Part shown: piece after piece, positions 31,145-42,861 of the stretch
Position numbering within the stretch: position 1 is the first letter of the stretch
How the letters are laid out: the number at the start of each line of letters is the position of its first letter
Source of the DNA: Bufo bufo
Taxonomy: Eukaryota; Chordata; Amphibia; Anura; Bufonidae
Length of the DNA: 64,000 nucleotides
Assembly (NCBI RefSeq): GCF_905171765.1
Contig: NC_053390.1
Span: 328,822,294-328,886,293 of the forward strand
Direction: 5' to 3'
Made by a program: the position numbers and the translations under genes
The notes under the pieces: generated by a model
What the model saw: only the letters and a program-made list of their open reading frames with translations
What the model was told of the DNA's origin: nothing
Databases searched by the model: none

Positions 31145-32235
31145 AGGGATATACATGCAATGGGGAGAAATAATGATTGTGTACCTAATCAAACTTTATT
31201 TATAAGCCTAAAATATATTTTCTGCAGAGCCCATAAGAGCATGTATGTCAGGTTTCACAGGGTATCTCTTGGGCTAGTACTCCCGAACAGAGATTGCTAA
31301 ATTCAAGGGATCCTATGTCACCTTATACTGTATACTGGCTAGTGTGACACAGTAAAGGGAGTTGTATGGGGAGGCAGGTATTTTCCCAGCACTGTGTGCT
31401 GCTGGACTGATTAGCGGCCAGGTGGGGTCAAACACCGGACTGGACTCATATGCCGGTCTGGGTTTTGACAACACCTAGCTGCCTTCAAAAGACAGCTGGG
31501 TTCAGCAGAAAGGATCTCTGTATTGGGATCTGAGGTTTGTGCCAGGCTTGGAGGGATAAGACCAGTGTGAGGGGAAACAGGCCGCCTTAAGCCTGTTCAT
31601 GGACTCTTTGAGGCAGAACTGCCAGCAGGGTGTGAACTAACACCAAAACCAGAAGGTGACTTTTTGTGTTGAATGTGACTTTTTGTTTATGAACTTGCCA
31701 AGAGTGTGAATAAATACTGAACTGTTTGATTTAAGAACTGGTTGGTGCCTCTATACTGCATCTGCTTATCCTGTCTACAAAGAGCGAATCCCCACACTAG
31801 CTATAATTGGACATGCTGCCCAGTTGCTCCTTGACAAGCCATTCGCAATAACTGTTGAAATGTGTCAGAGTGGGACGCATGCAGTAAATCATTTAGAATG
31901 AGGGGCATTTATTCAGGACAAGGATAGGTCCCGCCAATGGATTCAGGGGTCGATCTTTTCAGGACGGGTGCTCCGCTGTATATCTAGAATAAGGATATCT
32001 ATTTACTGTCTAGCCTACATATTGGGCAACATAGGATCTCCAGAATTTAGCGACTTCTGTTCTGGTGCATGAATGGAAACCTAGAGCGCACTCGCTCCTG
32101 ATACCCTGTAAAACCTGACCCACATATTTTTAAGGGCTCTGCAGAAAATATGATCTTTTAAGTTTATTAATAAAAGTTAGGTTTTATTAGGTACACATTA
32201 CCTCTCCCTATTGCATGTAGGTATATGGTACAGAT
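31145..32235. repeat. Inverted-repeat element holding a solo LTR
   Basis: The left arm atatacatgcaatggggaga...gtgtacctaatcaaac and the right arm ggttttattaggtacac...ctccctattgcatgtaggtat are inverted, as are atattttctgcagagccc and gggctctgcagaaaatat. The element was split by the LTR at 31343. Confidence 0.7.
31343..31796 (+). repeat. Solo LTR with CTAG target duplication
   Basis: 454 bases from TGTGACACAG to GAATCCCCACA, flanked on both sides by CTAG (31339-31342, 31797-31800). AATAAA at about 31710 is consistent with an LTR poly(A) signal on the + strand. No internal retroelement sequence nearby. A 4-bp duplication fits Gypsy-like or other LTR elements; the family is not determined. Confidence 0.7.
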
Positions 32236-32509
32236 AAGCGAGAGAGACAATTAAAGGGGTTGTCTGGGATTGGGGACATTGCTCTAATAGTACAAGTGTG
32301 GCATACACATTACATACAAGCACGTATTACCTTTGACACAGATTTCTGAAGCCCCCTTTTCATCTTTGAAATTCATGGGCGGAAGGTACTGTTTTCTTCT
32401 CCTTATTGACGTACCGGGTCCCTTGCAGGCAAGCAAAGCTTCCTCTTCCGCTGCTCAGGGAGCCCGGTGATGTCACTGGCAGCATAAGTAATTTATGTAG
32501 AGTGGATGG

Positions 32510-32800
32510 AGGGGCGGTAACTAGGCTGGCCGACATCGCGCTAAGCCCCGCCCCTCCAGTCCGGTGACGTCACCTGGCAAGGAACTTTAGAATGAATGGA
32601 GATGAATATTGATGAGGGATGAAGTTACAGCGGCTGGCTGACATCCCGCTAAGCCCCGCCCCTTGACATCCCGCTAAGCCCTGCCCCTTAATATCCCGCC
32701 AAGCCCCGTCCCTCCAGTCCGGTGACGTCACCTAGCAAGGAGCTTTAGAATGAGTGGAGGTGAATATTGATGAGGGGGTGGAGTTACAGCGGAGCAGAGA
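32510..32800. repeat. Tandem duplication within the MITE
   Basis: ccagtccggtgacgtcacct with the following 60 bases (gaatgaatggagatgaata) appears twice, at about 32556 and 32715. Shorter units of catcccgctaagccccgccc lie between. Confidence 0.8.
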
Positions 32801-32947
32801 GTCAGCTGTAACCACCTGATATTGCGCTGCCCCAGGACCCACAAGTCAACGAAAGATAAACAGATATATAAACAATGAGTGGGGGACCGTTGGAGCCACA
32901 TAGAAGTGGCGAAAATAGCAGAAAATATATGGAGGCCTTTAGAGGTA

Positions 32948-33862
32948 CAGTACAGACCAAAAGTTTGGACACACCTTCTCATTCAAAGAGTTTTCTTTAT
33001 TTTCATGACTATGAAGGCATCAAAACTATGAATTAACACATGTGGAATTATATACATAACAAACAAGTGTGAAACAACTGAAAATATGTCATATTCTAGG
33101 TTCTTCAAAGTAGCCACCTTTTGCTTTGATTACTGCTTTGCACACTATTGGCATTCTCTTGATGAGCTTCAAGAGGTAGTCCCCTGAAATGGTTTTCACT
33201 TCACAGGTGTGCCCTGTCAGGTTTAATAAGTGGGATTTCTTGCCTTATAAATGGGGTTGGGACCATCAGTTGCGTTGAGGAGAAGTCAGGTGGATACACA
33301 GCTGATAGTCCTACTGAATAGACTGTTAGAATTTGTATTATGGCAAGAAAAAAGCAGCTAAGTAAAGAAAAACGAGTGGCCATCATTACTTTAACAAATG
33401 AAGGTCAGTCAGCCGAAAAATTGGGAAAACTTTGAAAGTAAGGGCTATTTGACCATGAAGGAGAGTGATGGGGTGCTGCACCAGATGACCTGGCCTCCAC
33501 AGTCACCGGACCTGAACCCAATCGAGATGGTTTGGGGTTAGCTGGACCGCAGAGTGAAGGCAAAAGGGCCAAAAAGTGCTAAGCATCTCTGGGAACTCCT
33601 TCAAGACTGTTGGAAGACCATTTCAGGGGACTACCTCTTGAAGCTCATCAAGAGAATGCCAAGAGTGTGCAAAGCAGTAATCAAAGCAAAAGGTGGCTAC
33701 TTTGAAGAACCTAGAATATGACATATTTTTAGTTGTTTCACACTTGTTTGTTATGTATATAATTCCACATGTGTTAATTCATAGTTTTGATGCCTTCATA
33801 GTCATGAAAATAAAGAAAACTCTTTGAAAGAGAAGGTGTGTCCAAACTTTTGGTCTGTACTG
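32948..33862 (+). mobile_element. Internally deleted Tc1-like transposon, copy 1
   Basis: Ends CAGTACAGACCAAAAGTTTG and its inverse, with TA on both sides (32946-32947, 33863-33864). Inverted repeats of about 250 bases. The residual + strand reading starts MARKKQLSKEKRVAIITL and later has PPQSPDLNPIEMVWG (third catalytic region), but everything between, including two catalytic Asp, is gone. An in-frame stop follows EMVWG. Non-autonomous. Confidence 0.9.
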
Positions 33863-34080
33863 TACATTGTGAGTAAACGTGTTTTTTTTTTAAAACATTT
33901 GGTCCCGGACAACCCCTTTAAGTATTACAAACTGTACACTTTGAGACAGAGATTTCTTACAGTTAATAGATGAAGTAACTTTTACTGTTTGGTATAAATG
34001 ATGTGATAAACCATTGGTACCTTTTTATAAGGAATTGCTGTGTATTTTAAAATAATTTTATTTTGTATCTTTGTGTACAG

Positions 34081-34261
34081 GAAACCGACCTTATATCTTC
34101 TTAACATCCAGGGTTCACCCAGGAGAGACAAATGCTAGCTGGGTAATGAAAGGAACACTGGAATTTCTTATGGGGAACAGCCCTACTGCACAGAACCTTC
34201 GGGAATCCTACATTTTTAAAATTGTTCCCATGCTTAACCCAGATGGTGTCATCAATGGAAA
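34081..34261 (+). CDS. AGTPBP1: AGTPBP1 exon G (zinc motif HPGE)
   Basis: Acceptor ttgtgtacag, donor gtaagt. It encodes [19 protein letters not shown], then [10 protein letters not shown] and later [19 protein letters not shown]. His (codon 34116-34118) and Glu (34125-34127) form the HxxE zinc-binding pair of M14 carboxypeptidases; VPMLNPDGV is the conserved strand after it. Both zinc ligands are intact, so this is not a pseudogene fragment. Confidence 0.96.
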
Positions 34262-34370
34262 GTAAGTAATAGGCAGTAATATAGTAAAGGTATATATGAC
34301 ATATTATTTTGTGTATTGTGTGAAAAGAAATAAGGAATAATTGAAGTGTGTGGAAACCTTTTCTTCCTAG

Positions 34371-34500
34371 CCATCGTTGTTCTTTAAGTGGAGAAGATCT
34401 CAACAGGCAGTGGCAAAGCCCCAATGCAGATCTGCATCCTACAATTTACCACACCAAGGGCCTACTGCAGTATTTGGCATCTATCAAACGTGTTCCTCTG
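34371..34500 (+). CDS. AGTPBP1: AGTPBP1 exon H (substrate-binding NR)
   Basis: It lies 109 bases after exon G. Acceptor ttcttcctag, donor gtatgt. It encodes [17 protein letters not shown] and then [16 protein letters not shown]. The NR of GEDLNRQW corresponds to the Asn-Arg pair that holds the substrate C-terminal carboxylate in M14 enzymes (family knowledge). Confidence 0.96.
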
Positions 34501-35038
34501 GTATGTAACGCTGGCATAAAGTAAAAAAAAAGTATTATGTAAATTGATAACCATACAGAAGACAAAGCAGCAAATGAAATGTAAGACTTTAACCGACTTT
34601 GTCATCTTTTGTGCTAGTAAAAGGGATATGACTTCAAAGTTGAGTTTTATTGCATTTTTCTGTCTTTTTTTCTGTTGCAATGAACAAAGCCAGGTACGAC
34701 CTGGTGTTCAATAGCTTTCGTGTTAGTTACTTAAACAGGGGTGCTCTATTGGTATGATGCAATGCACTACACTATTCCATACAGGCAGAGAAGGAAACCT
34801 TATATAACAGAACCCACTAGTTCCCAGTGTTACCATAGGTTCCAAATAAACTGACCCTGCAGTGCATTATCCGTACAATTTACCAAACAGCTTCCGGATA
34901 CTTCTGGATACTTTTGAAGAGAGACTCTTAACTGAACTACAGCTACACTTCAAAGGAAGTTTTATAATATGATTTTATTAAATATAATACGTAGTATATA
35001 CATATAGCGATATAATGTCCTTTTTTTGCACTTATCTA
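34501..35038. other. Intron DNA without recognised features
   Basis: AT-rich intron sequence after exon H up to the Tc1 insertion. I saw no ORF of interest, hairpin or known repeat. Confidence 0.5.
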
Positions 35039-36611
35039 CAGTCTTGTGAAAAAATTAGGACACCCTTTGAAAGCATGTGGTTTTTTGTAACATTTTTAAT
35101 AAATGGTTATTTCATCTCCGTTTCAACAATACAGAGAGATTAAAGTAATCCGACTAAACAAAGAAAACTGAAGAAAAGTCTTTTCAAGATCTTCTGTAAA
35201 TGTCATTCTACAAAAATGCCTATTCTAACTGAGGAAAAAGATAGGACACCCTTGCCCCTAATAGCGAGTGTTACCTCCTTTGGCTGAAATAACTGCAGTG
35301 AGACGGTTCTTGTAGCCATCTACCAGTCTTCGACATCGGTCTGAGGAAATTTTACCCCACTCCTCAATGCAGAACTTTTTCAGCTGTGAGATGTTTGAGG
35401 GGTTTCTTGCACGTACAGCCCTTTTCAAGTCACCCCACAGCATCTCAATGGGATTCAAATCTGGACTTTGACTTGGCCATTCCAGGACTCTCCATTTCTT
35501 CTTTTTCAGCCAATCTTTGGTTGATTTACTAGTATGTTTTGGGTCATTGTCATGTTGCATGGTCCAGTTCCGCTTCAGCTTTAATTTTCTAACTGATGGT
35601 CTCACATGTTCTTCAAGCACCTTCTGATACACAGTATCAAAGCAGCCCCAAACCATGACACTTCCACCTCCATGCTTCACAGTTGGTATGAGGTTCTTTT
35701 CTTGGAATGCTGTGTTTGGTTTACGCCAAACATGTCCTCTGCTGTTGTGTCCAAATAATTCAATTTTGGACTCATCTGTCCAAAGAACATTATTCCAGAA
35801 GTCCTGGTCTTTGTCAACTTTATCGCTGGCAAATGTCAGTCTGGCCTCGATGTTTCTCTTGGAAAGCAAAGGTTTCCTTCTTGCACACCTCCCATGCAAG
35901 TTAAACTTGTACAGTCTCTTTCTGATTGTAGAGGCATGTACTTCTACATCAACAGTAGCCAGAGCCTGCTGTAGTTCTCGAGATGACACTTTAGGGTTTT
36001 TGGATACCTCTTTTAGCATCTTGCGGTCTGCTCTTGGGGTGAACTTGCTGGGGCGACCAGTCCTGGGCATGTTGGCAGTTGTTTTGAAAGCCCTCCACTT
36101 GTAGACTATCTTCCGGACAGTGGAATGGCTGATTTCAAAATCTTTTGAGATCTTTTTAAATCCCTTCCCAGACTCATAGGCTGCTACAATCTTTTTTCTG
36201 AAGTCCTCTGACAGCTCTTTTGCTCTCACCATGGTGCTCACTCTCACTTCAACAGTCAGGAGCACACCAAACTAAATGTCTGAGGTTTAAATAGGGCAAG
36301 CCTCATTCAACATGCAGAGTAACGATCTACTAATTATGTGCACCTGGTGTGATATACCTGTGTGAGATCTGAGCCAATTTAAGAGGGAATACATGTGAGG
36401 GTGTCCTATCTTTTTCCTCAGTTAGAATAGGCATTTTTGTAGAATGACATTTACAGAAGATCTTGAAAAGACTTTTCTTCAGTTTTCTTTGTTTAGTCGG
36501 ATTACTTTAATCTCTCTGTATTGTTGAAACGGAGATGAAATAACCATTTATTAAAAATGTTACAAAAAACCACATGCTTTCAAAGGGTGTCCTAATTTTT
36601 TCACATGACTG
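35039..36611 (-). mobile_element. Tc1-like transposon, near full length, IR/DR type
   Basis: 1573 bases with TA at both sides (35037-35038, 36612-36613). Terminal repeats of about 210 bases have outer (gtgaaaaaattaggacaccc) and inner (ggaaaaagataggacaccc) copies, the two-site arrangement of Sleeping Beauty-type elements. The two ends differ at about one base in the outer 30. Carries one long transposase frame on the minus strand. Confidence 0.95.
35258..36232 (-). CDS. Tc1-family transposase, open but internally shortened
   Basis: 324 codons from MVRAKELSEDFRKKIV; I chose this ATG because it sits in gcaccATGGtg and matches Tc1 family starts; 11 more upstream codons are also open. N-terminal paired-like HTH region (about 1-110, with GRPSKF as the GRPR-like hook), then the catalytic DDE: TDESK, HDNDPKHTS, SPDLNPIEMLWGDLK. 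Compared with Tc1 transposases I recall, about 16 residues are missing after VMVWGCF, where the usual SGTG-type loop would be. All three catalytic residues remain. The C-terminus ends KGGNTRY. Probably inactive because of the loss, though in frame. Confidence 0.85.
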   Translation of the reverse strand: MVRAKELSEDFRKKIVAAYESGKGFKKISKDFEISHSTVRKIVYKWRAFKTTANMPRTGRPSKFTPRADRKMLKEVSKNPKVSSRELQQALATVDVEVHASTIRKRLYKFNLHGRCARRKPLLSKRNIEARLTFASDKVDKDQDFWNNVLWTDESKIELFGHNSRGHVWRKPNTAFQEKNLIPTVKHGGGSVMVWGCFDTVYQKVLEEHVRPSVRKLKLKRNWTMQHDNDPKHTSKSTKDWLKKKKWRVLEWPSQSPDLNPIEMLWGDLKRAVRARNPSNISQLKKFCIEEWGKISSDRCRRLVDGYKNRLTAVISAKGGNTRY

Positions 36612-37547
36612 TATATACAAAGGATAAAGAACATAATACTCAATTACATCAGCACTTCATCTGGAGTCCTGACTACTGTACATCCAGAATGAAGGTGCGT
36701 ACATCACCGATAGAGTTCACATCATCTGACAGCGACATCAGCTGGGAAGCTGTTTCAGCTAAAGCAGTCAGTCTCGATCGGGAAAACACCACCGATTAGG
36801 TCCCTACAGGAGGTGTCCCCTCGTAGAAAGAGCTTCTGACCTCTTTCTTAAAGGGTTACAGCTTTACACTGATTAAACAAAAAGCTCCATTGCCTAGTGG
36901 AACGTTGCCAACACATGGGCTCCATAATTGTGACTGTGTACGTGTTGTTCATCTGCTATCACCCCAGACCTTGGAGCACCCAGTTACCAGGTCCGCAGTG
37001 AGTCAGAATCCCAAAAAAACGTGAGAAAATATGTAGACAAAGCCTTACTCTCTTGCACCTGCATTCACAGGTCTTAAAATAAATTTTAAATGAACGGATA
37101 CAAAATGGAATTCAAATGATCAAAAACTACATCTTCACACTGACATGAAACTAATTAACATAGCTAACCATGCACACTTTTTCACCCACTTTTCAAAACT
37201 GTAAAGAGGGGTCTAAAATAAAGTTTTAAGCTTATTTTGCAACCTGTTTGTGATTTTTAAGCCTGAATTCTGGGGTGCAGGATGTGATAAATTTCCTGTG
37301 TCTTTTCTACTTATTTAGATAGATCATCATACCCTTCTGTAGTCTATAGGGCAATACCATTTTAAACAACTCCCTACACTACACAAAAATCCTTTGGGGC
37401 TAATAAAAACAGAGCGCCCATATTACCCAGGGAGAATATAATGTTGTAAGCTACACAGGAAAATGAAATTCAGAATCTGAAAGAGTTGCAGTGGCAATCC
37501 ATGAATTTTTGTACAGAGCTCCCAATAGACCTCATAAACAAAACTTC
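36612..37547. other. Intron DNA without recognised features
   Basis: AT-rich sequence between the Tc1 element and the next MITE. A piece at 36760-36830 (cgatcgggaaaacaccaccg, aggaggtgtcccctcgtag) is locally GC-rich but not recognised. Confidence 0.4.
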
Positions 37548-38017
37548 TTAAAGGGAACCTGTCATGTGGATATTTGATTATAATCTAACTAATTATATAC
37601 AATCATTAACTACTAAAAAGTACCTTAGATGTATTCACTTACTGGTGTGACAGATGGTTACCTCATAATATACACACAAAGATGCCGCATGCCGCATGCT
37701 AATGAGCTGATTGGAGTCCGGCGTGATGTCATTGAGTCCAGCGTATATTTAATTCAGAGCTATAGCCACTCCCCGCCCACCTGCTGCTGATTCATATGGA
37801 AAATAACTGTCAATCAGCAGCAGGTAGGCGGGGAGAGTCAGGAGCTCATGAATATTCATGACTCATCATTATCAGCTGGAGCTTTTCAATACACGATGTT
37901 GGCAGATTGACTGGGTCAATTAAAGAAAGTGACCCAGCATTGTGCTAAGAGAATCAATCACTTATTTATGTTACCCTTAGTTAGGACACCATAAAACTGG
38001 TGACAGGTTCCCTTTAA
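37548..38017. repeat. T2-like MITE (TTAAAGGGAACCTGTCA ends)
   Basis: TTAAAGGGAACCTGTCAT and gtgacaggttccctttaa are inverted and TTAA-bounded. Inner pairing tcaatcagcagcaggt/cacctgctgctgattc. Fits the TTAAAGGRR terminal rule of T2 MITEs. Confidence 0.85.
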
Positions 38018-38212
38018 GGCTGAGTTTACAATTCAGTTATTTGGTCAGTTTTTTAGATCGGTTATGTAAGCCAAACCAGGTGTGGGTCAAAAACACAGAA
38101 TAAGTGCTAATTAAATCATTACACTTGATCTCTGAGTAGGCGTCACTACTGGTTTTGGCTCACAATAACTGATGGAAATAACTCATCAAATAACTGAATC
38201 GTGAACTCAACC
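38018..38212. repeat. Short MITE (GGCTGAGTTTACA / GTGAACTCAACC ends)
   Basis: Inverted ends ggctgagtttacaattcagt and actgaatcgtgaactcaacc directly abut the preceding MITE; ttatttggtcag/ctcatcaaataa also pair. Confidence 0.65.
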
Positions 38213-38494
38213 TTGAATGGTCCATGATAACCTTGAAAACCAGATCTCACCATTTCACAAGGTTGGGCTGAAAACCAACTGACAGGTTACTACGGACCAT
38301 TTTGACACTTATTGATTTCAGTTTTTATGCATTAGTGCACACGCCTTTAGCAATATATCAGATATTAGCTTTCATTTTTTAGGGGCCCTTTAGTTGCTTT
38401 GAGCAACCCCTCACCTTTTCCCTTGTGCTTGTTACCATTCTCCCCATTGTGTGTCGGCTACACTTTGCATTTTACTTTTTGTGTTCTGATTTAG

Positions 38495-38626
38495 GTTTAC
38501 TGTGATTACCATGGACATTCCCGCAAGAAAAATGTGTTTATGTACGGCTGCAGTATTAAAGAGACAGTATGGCACACCAATGTCAGTGCTGCCTCACGTG
38601 ATATAGTAGAAGATAATGGATACAGG
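38495..38626 (+). CDS. AGTPBP1: AGTPBP1 exon I (third zinc ligand, DYHGH)
   Basis: Acceptor tctgatttag, donor gtgagt. It encodes [18 protein letters not shown], then [11 protein letters not shown]. The first His of DYHGHS (codon 38510-38512) is the expected third zinc ligand. It ends on a complete Arg codon. Confidence 0.96.
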
Positions 38627-39009
38627 GTGAGTACAAGAAATATCTCCACCTGTTCCTCGTCCCTAAACCCATACACGGAGAAGAGCATGGTCCAGATGAT
38701 CCCCGTCTTCCACTATACTATGTCAGATCTTCCCTCCCACTAATCTGCAGCGCCATCAAGCAGCTTTCAATTCACTTGGCTGTACCTCAGCCCAGATCAC
38801 CGATAGAGACACATACAGTATGTCTCTAGCTACAGAAGTTATTCTATGCCATGACATATTTTTTATCTCTGTATTTGTATCGACCCATAGAATAAATGTA
38901 ACTTGTTATTTTTACCGCATAGTGAGGGTGAGAATACCATGTTTGTTTGTGGGGTTTTTTTACCGATTTTAGGGCTCATCCAAGAGGACAACCTCTTTAA
39001 GTCTCATAA

Positions 39010-39270
<261 letters not shown>

Positions 39271-39599
39271 TAATACCGCTACAATAATAACATGGAATTA
39301 CATTTTCATATCTATTAGATTTCAGTGTAGCCAGTCTAGACTGATGCCACAGCTGGACTTCATTATACTTTGCAGCTTCTGAAAACTACCTGCTGTGTGC
39401 ACAAATCCACAGTCTGCTAGAAATACCTCTTTATTGTTTCAGTATTCATTAATACTATTGAAAGGATATGGACACTTTTGGGGGCAATTTTTTTATTATT
39501 GCATTTTACTTTTTTCAGGCTAAAAATAATTTCTTCAGTTGGTCTTCCTTAAAAGTTTTTTCTTTACAATTTTCACTTTCAGTACATCTGTAGAGTATT

Positions 39600-40200
39600 G
39601 TGAGGGACCGCTCAGTCTTCATCTGGACAGGCCTGGCCTCTGGGCTCACTCCATCTCTTCACGCAGGCTGTGGCCTGCTTGCCGGCAAGGACTCTCCTGA
39701 TGTACCCGTAGGGCATGTGCACAATCCCTTTGGCTCCTAAAGGGCCAGTGTCTGCCCTAATCTTCACCAGACAATGGATGGCAACCTGCGGTATTTCAGG
39801 CACTTTTCTCAGTCGGAGTCTGAGTGTGTCTGAGCAATAGGTCTCCTATCTTGTTAAGTTCCTGCTAGGTGTGCTGTTTCTTGTTGTCTGCCCGTGTACC
39901 AACCTCTGCCCATTTTCCAGTATTTGACCCTCTGCTGCCTGACCTGACCTTGGACCTGTTACTGTATGGCGCATGCTCTGCCAGCCCTGACCTTAGCCTG
40001 TCCCTGACTACAATTTTACCTGAGTGTGGATCAGCTGTTACCCACACAGAGAGTACTCCAGGAGGTAGCAGCCTGGTGGCTCCCCTGTAGTGAAGTCCAG
40101 ATCCCTGTATAGGGGTTAAAGAGTGCCCTTAGGATAAGCCAAATCTGTTTGTTAACACAGTAGTTTCACACCCACTGCTATAACATCATTGTTACTAAAT
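39600..40200. repeat. Unclassified interspersed repeat (possible LTR)
   Basis: A moderately GC-rich stretch with ctgacctgaccttggacc, ctctgccagccctgacctta and ccaggaggtagcagcctggtgg, unlike the flanking AT-rich intron. I recall similar sequence from frog LTR-type repeats but cannot place ends or a TG...CA pair. Confidence 0.35.
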
Positions 40201-40215
40201 TTGTAGCTCATTGTA

Positions 40216-42563
40216 CAGTTGTGTTCAAAATAATAGTAGTGTGTTTAAAAAAGTGAATAGCTTTCATTTCCTTAGGCCTCTTTCACACTTGCGTTGTCCG
40301 GATCCGGCGTGTACTCCACTTGCCGGAATTACACTCCGGATCCGGAAAAACGCAAGTGTACTGAAAGCATTTGAAGACGGAACCGTCTTCCAAATGCTTT
40401 CAGTGTTACTATGGCACCCAGGACGCTATTAAAGTCCTGGTTGCCATAGTAGGAGCGGGGAGCGGGGGAGCGGTATACTTACAGTCCGTGCGGCTCCCGG
40501 GGCGCTCCAGAATGACGTCAGAGCGCCCCATGCGCATGGATGACGTGATCCATGCGATCACGTGATCCATGCGCTTGGGGCGCCCTGACGTCACTCTGGA
40601 GCGCCCGGGGAGCCGCACGGACGGTAAGTACACTGCTCCCCCGCTCCCCGCTACACTTACCATGGCTGTCAGGACTTTAGCGTCCCGGTAGCCATGGTAA
40701 CCACTCTGAAAAAGCTAAATGTCGGCTCCGGCAATGCGCCGAAACGACGTTTAGCTTAAGGCCGGATCCGGATCAATGCCTTCCAATGGGCATTAATTCC
40801 GGATCCGGCCTTGCGGCAAGTGTTCCGGATTTTTGGCCGGAGCAAAAAGCGCAGCATGCTGCGGTATTTTCTCCGGCCAACAAACGTTCCGTACCGGAAC
40901 TGAAGACATCCTGATGCATCCTGAACGGATTACTCTCCATTCAGAATGCATTAGGATAATCCTGATCAGGATTCTTCCGGCATAGAGCCCCGACGACGGA
41001 ACTCTATGCCGGAAGACAATAACGCAGGTGTGAAAGAGCCCTATCACACAAATGCATTGGGAACACTACACATTCTATTTCAAATGAAAACATGAAGAAA
41101 AATATAAGTTAAGAATACAAGTTAAGAAAAGTGAATATTAGACTGTTCAAAAAAAATAGCAGTGTTTGCGTTTGTAAAGAAGAATACAAACATTCACTAT
41201 ATAAACTGAAAAATGTTTGAAGATTTTGTTTTCCTTTGAATCCCTTAACTATAGTTGTATAACCACTGTTTCTGAGAACTGCTGTACATCTGTGTTGCAT
41301 GGAGTCAACCAACATCTAGCACCTGTGAACAGGTATTCCAGCCCAGGATGATTGGACTACATTCCACACTTCTTCTCTATTTATTGGTTTTGCCTCAGAA
41401 ACTGCTTTTTTTATGTCACCCCACAAGTTTTCTATTGGATTAAGATCCGGGGATTGGGCTGGCCACTCCGTAACATCAATCTTGTTGGTCTGGAACCAAG
41501 TTGTTGCACGTTGACTGGTGTGTTTGGGGTCGTTGTCTTGTTTGAACACCCATTTCAAGGGCACTTCCTCTTCAGCATAACCTCTTCAAGTCTTCTGATG
41601 TATTCAAACTGATCCATGATCCCTGGTATGCGATAAATAGGCCTAACACCTTAGTATGAGAAACATCCCCATATCCTGATGCTTGCGCCACCATGCTTCA
41701 CTGCCTTCACAGTGTACTATGGCTTGAATTCAGTGTTTGGGGGTCGTCTGACAAACTGTCTCCGGCCACTAGACCCAAAAAGAACAATCTTACTTTCATC
41801 AGTCCACAAAATGTCTCTTTAGGCCAGTCAATGTGCTCTTTGGCAAATTGTAACCTCTTCAGCACATGTCTTTTTTTTCAACAGTGGGACTTTGCGGGGG
41901 CTTCTTGCAGATAGCTTGGCTTCATATAGGCGTCTTCTAATTGTAACAGTGCTCATAGGTAACTTTAGACCGTCTTTGATCTTCCTGGAGCTGATTGTTG
42001 GCTGAGTCCTTGCCATTTTGGCTATTCTTCCATCCATTCGAATGGTAGTTTTTCGCTTTCCTTCACGTCTTTCAGGTTTTGGTTGCCATTTTAAAGCATT
42101 TGCAACCATTTTAGCTGAGCAGCCTATCATTTTCTTTACTTCTTTATATGTTTTCCCCTCTCCAATCAACTTTTTATTTAAGGTACACTGTTCTTCTGAA
42201 CAATGTCTGGAACGACCAATTTTCCTCAGAATTTCAGAGAGAAATGCACTGTAACCAGCATGTACAACATTTGCTGCCTTCCTTCCTTAAATAAGGGCAA
42301 TAATTGCCACCTGTTTTTCAAAGAATTAATGACCTCACTCATTGAACTCCACACTGCTATTATTTTGAACATGCCCCTTTCAATAAGTGATTGAATTACA
42401 GAGAATCGGCAGCATGCATGGCATGACTGTTGGGTCTGTTGGGTTTCTATTACTCTACTACACCTGCTAGTAAATTATTTGCCATGTAGAAATATCATTT
42501 CTACCAAAAACAGTGATTGATCAAGTTAGTGATGTCTGACTGCTATTATTTTGAACACAACTG
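40216..42563 (-). mobile_element. Tc1-like transposon interrupted by MITE H1
   Basis: Ends cagttgtgttcaaaataata and tattattttgaacacaactg. TA precedes the left end; the right TA is lost. Without the 767-base MITE it is about 1.6 kb, the normal size. The minus-strand transposase is broken: GEGKTYKEVKKMIGCSAK and PTISSRKIKDGLKLPMS (HTH half, 42169-41828), then FKQDNDPKHTSQ and PAQSPDLNPIENLWGDIKKA (41564-41316). Frameshifts separate the parts. Confidence 0.9.
40275..41041 (-). repeat. MITE H1 copy 2, inside the Tc1 element
   Basis: Reverse complement of the element at 29271-30037: ggcctctttcacacttgcg at the left and aggtgtgaaagagccc at the right. Same length to within a few bases and few substitutions by eye. 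Flanks TTA and TAT, so both copies share only TA on both sides. Confidence 0.9.
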
Positions 42564-42861
42564 AAGCTAAATTTGTATCAAACAAAAAATTTAGCTATAA
42601 TGAGTGTTTATGAGCTGTTAGGAAAAAAAAACTGATAACTGATTTATATCAAGTCATCAGAGCTGCTCTCCAATGGGTTCACTGAGAAGGGGGAAGCAAC
42701 AGTTTGCAAATGCACTGAAAGTGAGAGCAGTAAAAGAAAAACGGTGAAAATTTATTAATAAAGACCAATTCCAAAAATATTCTTAGACCAAAATGAGTAG
42801 AATGCATTGATTAAAAAAAAAAATACCCCCAATGGTTTTCATAGCTTTTTTTTTATTTTTT

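Larger units (their letters stand above)
32251..33921. repeat. T2-like MITE split by a Tc1 element
   Basis: TTAAAGGGGTTGTCTGGGA at 32251 is matched by the inverted end gtcccggacaacccctttaa ending at 33921. The Tc1-like element at 32948-33862 is inserted near the right end. The interior has a partial duplication (32510-32800). Confidence 0.8.

Noticed and set aside
31343..31796. Endogenous retrovirus
   Set aside because: Only a solo LTR; no gag, pol or env nearby, and the 4-bp duplication does not decide between retrovirus and Gypsy.
35655..36104. 149-codon + strand frame
   Set aside because: Antisense shadow of the Tc1 transposase.
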